Shown piece by piece: positions 5,729 to 6,625 of a stretch of 6,625 nt of DNA (positions within the stretch are counted from its first letter, which is position 1; every line of letters starts with the position of its first letter). Source of the DNA: an uncultured Bacteroidia bacterium (lineage in GTDB: Bacteria > Bacteroidota > Bacteroidia > Bacteroidales > UBA932). The notes beneath the pieces are model-generated. The model worked only from the letters and a program-made list of their open reading frames with translations, had not been told where the DNA came from and made no database searches. Both the position numbers and the translations under genes were made by a program. The stretch spans positions 1 through 6,625 of the forward strand of contig CADBMK010000179.1 in the NCBI GenBank assembly GCA_902795785.1. Direction: 5' to 3'.

Positions 5729-6427
5729 ATGAAACGACTCATACCACGACTCATAGCATTGTCTTTTCTTGCCGCAGCAGTTTGTTCCTGCAGCACGATG
5801 AATCAGGCCCTTACAAGAGAGTCCCAGTATTCGGCCATGTATAATGACATGCCGGCTACCATTCTTGTGATGCCGCCTATCAATAATACTGCAAACGTTG
5901 ATGCAAAGGATCTCCTTTATACGTCCATCAGCCGTCCTCTGGCTGAAGCAGGTTATTACGTTATTTCTCCGCTTCTTGCAATGGATGTACTTAAGGCTGA
6001 AAGCGCCTACGATTCTGAATTGTTCATTGATAAACCTTTGAAAAAGTTCAAGGAGTTCTTTGGGGCCGATGCCGTTGTTTTCTCTCAGATTGATACCTGG
6101 GCTAAAAAAGGCTTCGGCATTGAAACTAAGATCCGATATATTATTAAATCAACAAAGACGGACGAGATTATCTTCGACCGTACCTGTGACCTCTATTTGG
6201 ACCTTTCCCAGAATTCCGCATCGGGATCTGGCCTTGGCGTCCTTGGAGCCCTTGTGGATCTGGCTGTTTCGGCTATCGCCACTGCCACCACAGAGCATAT
6301 AGAGGCGGCTCGAATGGCTAATTATTACGTTTTCAAAGATATTCCAAGAGGAAAGTACAGCCCTCTCTATTTCCAGGATAAAGGCGTTGCCGCCGATAAG
6401 AAGGACATTAGAAAGACTGTCAAATAG
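5729..6427 (+). CDS. DUF799 / GNA1162-like lipoprotein
   Basis: This 232-residue lipoprotein has a signal peptide ending V-C-S-C with lipidated Cys21 and no surface-export signal (Ser-Thr-Met). It matches the DUF799 family (Neisseria GNA1162): ILVMPPINNTANVDAKD (45-61), SRPLAEAGYYVISP (68-81), FFGADAVVFSQIDTW (110-124), a beta-rich part IRYIIKSTKTDEIIFDRTCDL (135-155) and a Gly-rich then hydrophobic segment (164-187). GNA1162 is reported to have a fold like TolB N-terminal and CsgG periplasmic domains, which fits its place in an operon with a CsgG protein. I infer a periplasm-facing partner anchored in the outer membrane. The ATG at 5729 is chosen over a TTG at 5717 because it starts the signal peptide directly and leaves a 1-nt gap after the previous gene. 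The last residues are Lys/Asp-rich. It ends the operon. Confidence 0.9.
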   Translation: MKRLIPRLIALSFLAAAVCSCSTMNQALTRESQYSAMYNDMPATILVMPPINNTANVDAKDLLYTSISRPLAEAGYYVISPLLAMDVLKAESAYDSELFIDKPLKKFKEFFGADAVVFSQIDTWAKKGFGIETKIRYIIKSTKTDEIIFDRTCDLYLDLSQNSASGSGLGVLGALVDLAVSAIATATTEHIEAARMANYYVFKDIPRGKYSPLYFQDKGVAADKKDIRKTVK

Positions 6428-6428
6428 T

Positions 6429-6445
6429 TTCTCTTTTGAAGAGAA
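6429..6445 (+). terminator. Small A/T-rich hairpin just after the operon
   Basis: TTCTCTT (6429-6435) and AAGAGAA (6439-6445) pair perfectly around a 3-nt loop, beginning 1 nt after the TAG of the DUF799 gene. Only two pairs are G-C and there is no U-tract directly after it. It may help protect the 3' end of the message, while the larger hairpin downstream is the better terminator. Confidence 0.3.
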
Positions 6446-6456
6446 TAGGTTTGTTC

Positions 6457-6493
6457 TGGCGGGACGGTGTGACTACATTCCATCCCGCCATTT
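6457..6493 (+). terminator. GC-rich hairpin, probable operon terminator
   Basis: TGGCGGGA (6457-6464) and TCCCGCCA (6483-6490) form a perfect 8-bp stem, continued inward through single mismatches by GG/CC and GTG/CAT to an ACTA loop. Three Ts follow (6491-6493), which is short for an intrinsic terminator. It lies 29 nt after the operon stop and about 60 nt beyond the stop of the convergent minus-strand gene, so it could serve both. In the minus direction no U-tract follows. Confidence 0.6.
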
Positions 6494-6549
6494 CCATGGG
6501 ACCAAATTGAATCGTAATCTTAATCAGGAAAGAGTCAGGTGTAGGGATG

Positions 6550-6625
6550 TTAATCGACTCTTTTGAAAACAACGGGCTTTGCCTGCTGGTCTGCAGTGAT
6601 AACAGTCCAGCCCTGCAACTCCATG
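6550..6625 (-). CDS. 3' end of a convergent gene, partial
   Basis: On the minus strand a frame open from the right edge encodes at least 24 residues, with the segments GWTVITADQQ and VVFKRVD, and stops at a TAA (complement of 6550-6552). The alternating hydrophobic pattern reads like the last beta-strands of a protein, and the next open space leads to the shared hairpin, as expected for a convergent gene. I cannot assign a family. A Met codon happens to lie at 6622-6624 but is unlikely to be the start. The evidence is limited to a short open frame. Confidence 0.45.
   Translation of the reverse strand, partial: MELQGWTVITADQQAKPVVFKRVD

Noticed and set aside
4064..6427. Curli biogenesis operon
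   Set aside because: Only the CsgG-type gene fits; no csgA, csgB, csgE or csgF homologue and no amyloid-type repeats are in the window.

Overview
The window looks like chromosomal DNA from a member of the Bacteroidota, most likely Bacteroidales. The evidence is a PCMD-family lipoprotein paired with a PorT-like outer-membrane beta-barrel, a lipoprotein export signal of the Bacteroidota type (Lys-Asp-Glu just after the lipidated Cys), a very good match to the Bacteroides promoter consensus (TTG-N20-TAnnTTTG) and mostly Shine-Dalgarno-poor starts. No tRNA, rRNA, insertion sequence, CRISPR array or phage gene was seen.

Layout. Positions 1-276 hold no confident gene, only small inverted and direct repeats. 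Positions 277-2192 are a two-gene minus-strand operon: a surface-type PCMD lipoprotein, then an outer-membrane beta-barrel, joined by an ATGA overlap. Positions 2193-2295 are a divergent promoter region. Positions 2296-3948 carry three plus-strand genes: a small exported protein, a GAF-fold free methionine-(R)-sulfoxide reductase overlapping it by 14 nt, and an unrecognised tryptophan-rich exported protein. Positions 3949-4063 hold the best promoter of the window, with an inverted repeat laid over its -7 box. Positions 4064-6427 are a tight four-gene operon: a CsgG-family protein with an extra C-terminal domain, a small lipoprotein with a PEGA-like look, a DUF4810 lipoprotein and a DUF799/GNA1162-like lipoprotein. 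A strong hairpin follows, and then the probable 3' end of a convergent minus-strand gene that runs off the right edge.

How the genes may work together. The last operon is the most interesting part. CsgG, DUF4810 and DUF799 proteins recur as neighbours in distant Gram-negatives (the Neisseria GNA1162 region is the example I recall), but their joint function is not established to my knowledge. Here CsgG has a signal peptidase I type signal and no lipobox Cys, while its three partners are lipoproteins without a surface-export signal. This predicts a complex on the periplasmic face of the outer membrane around a possible CsgG-type channel. No curli subunit gene (csgA/B) and no csgE/F is present. 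The PCMD/beta-barrel pair on the other strand is predicted to expose a lipoprotein on the cell surface. The reductase is a stand-alone oxidative-stress repair enzyme.
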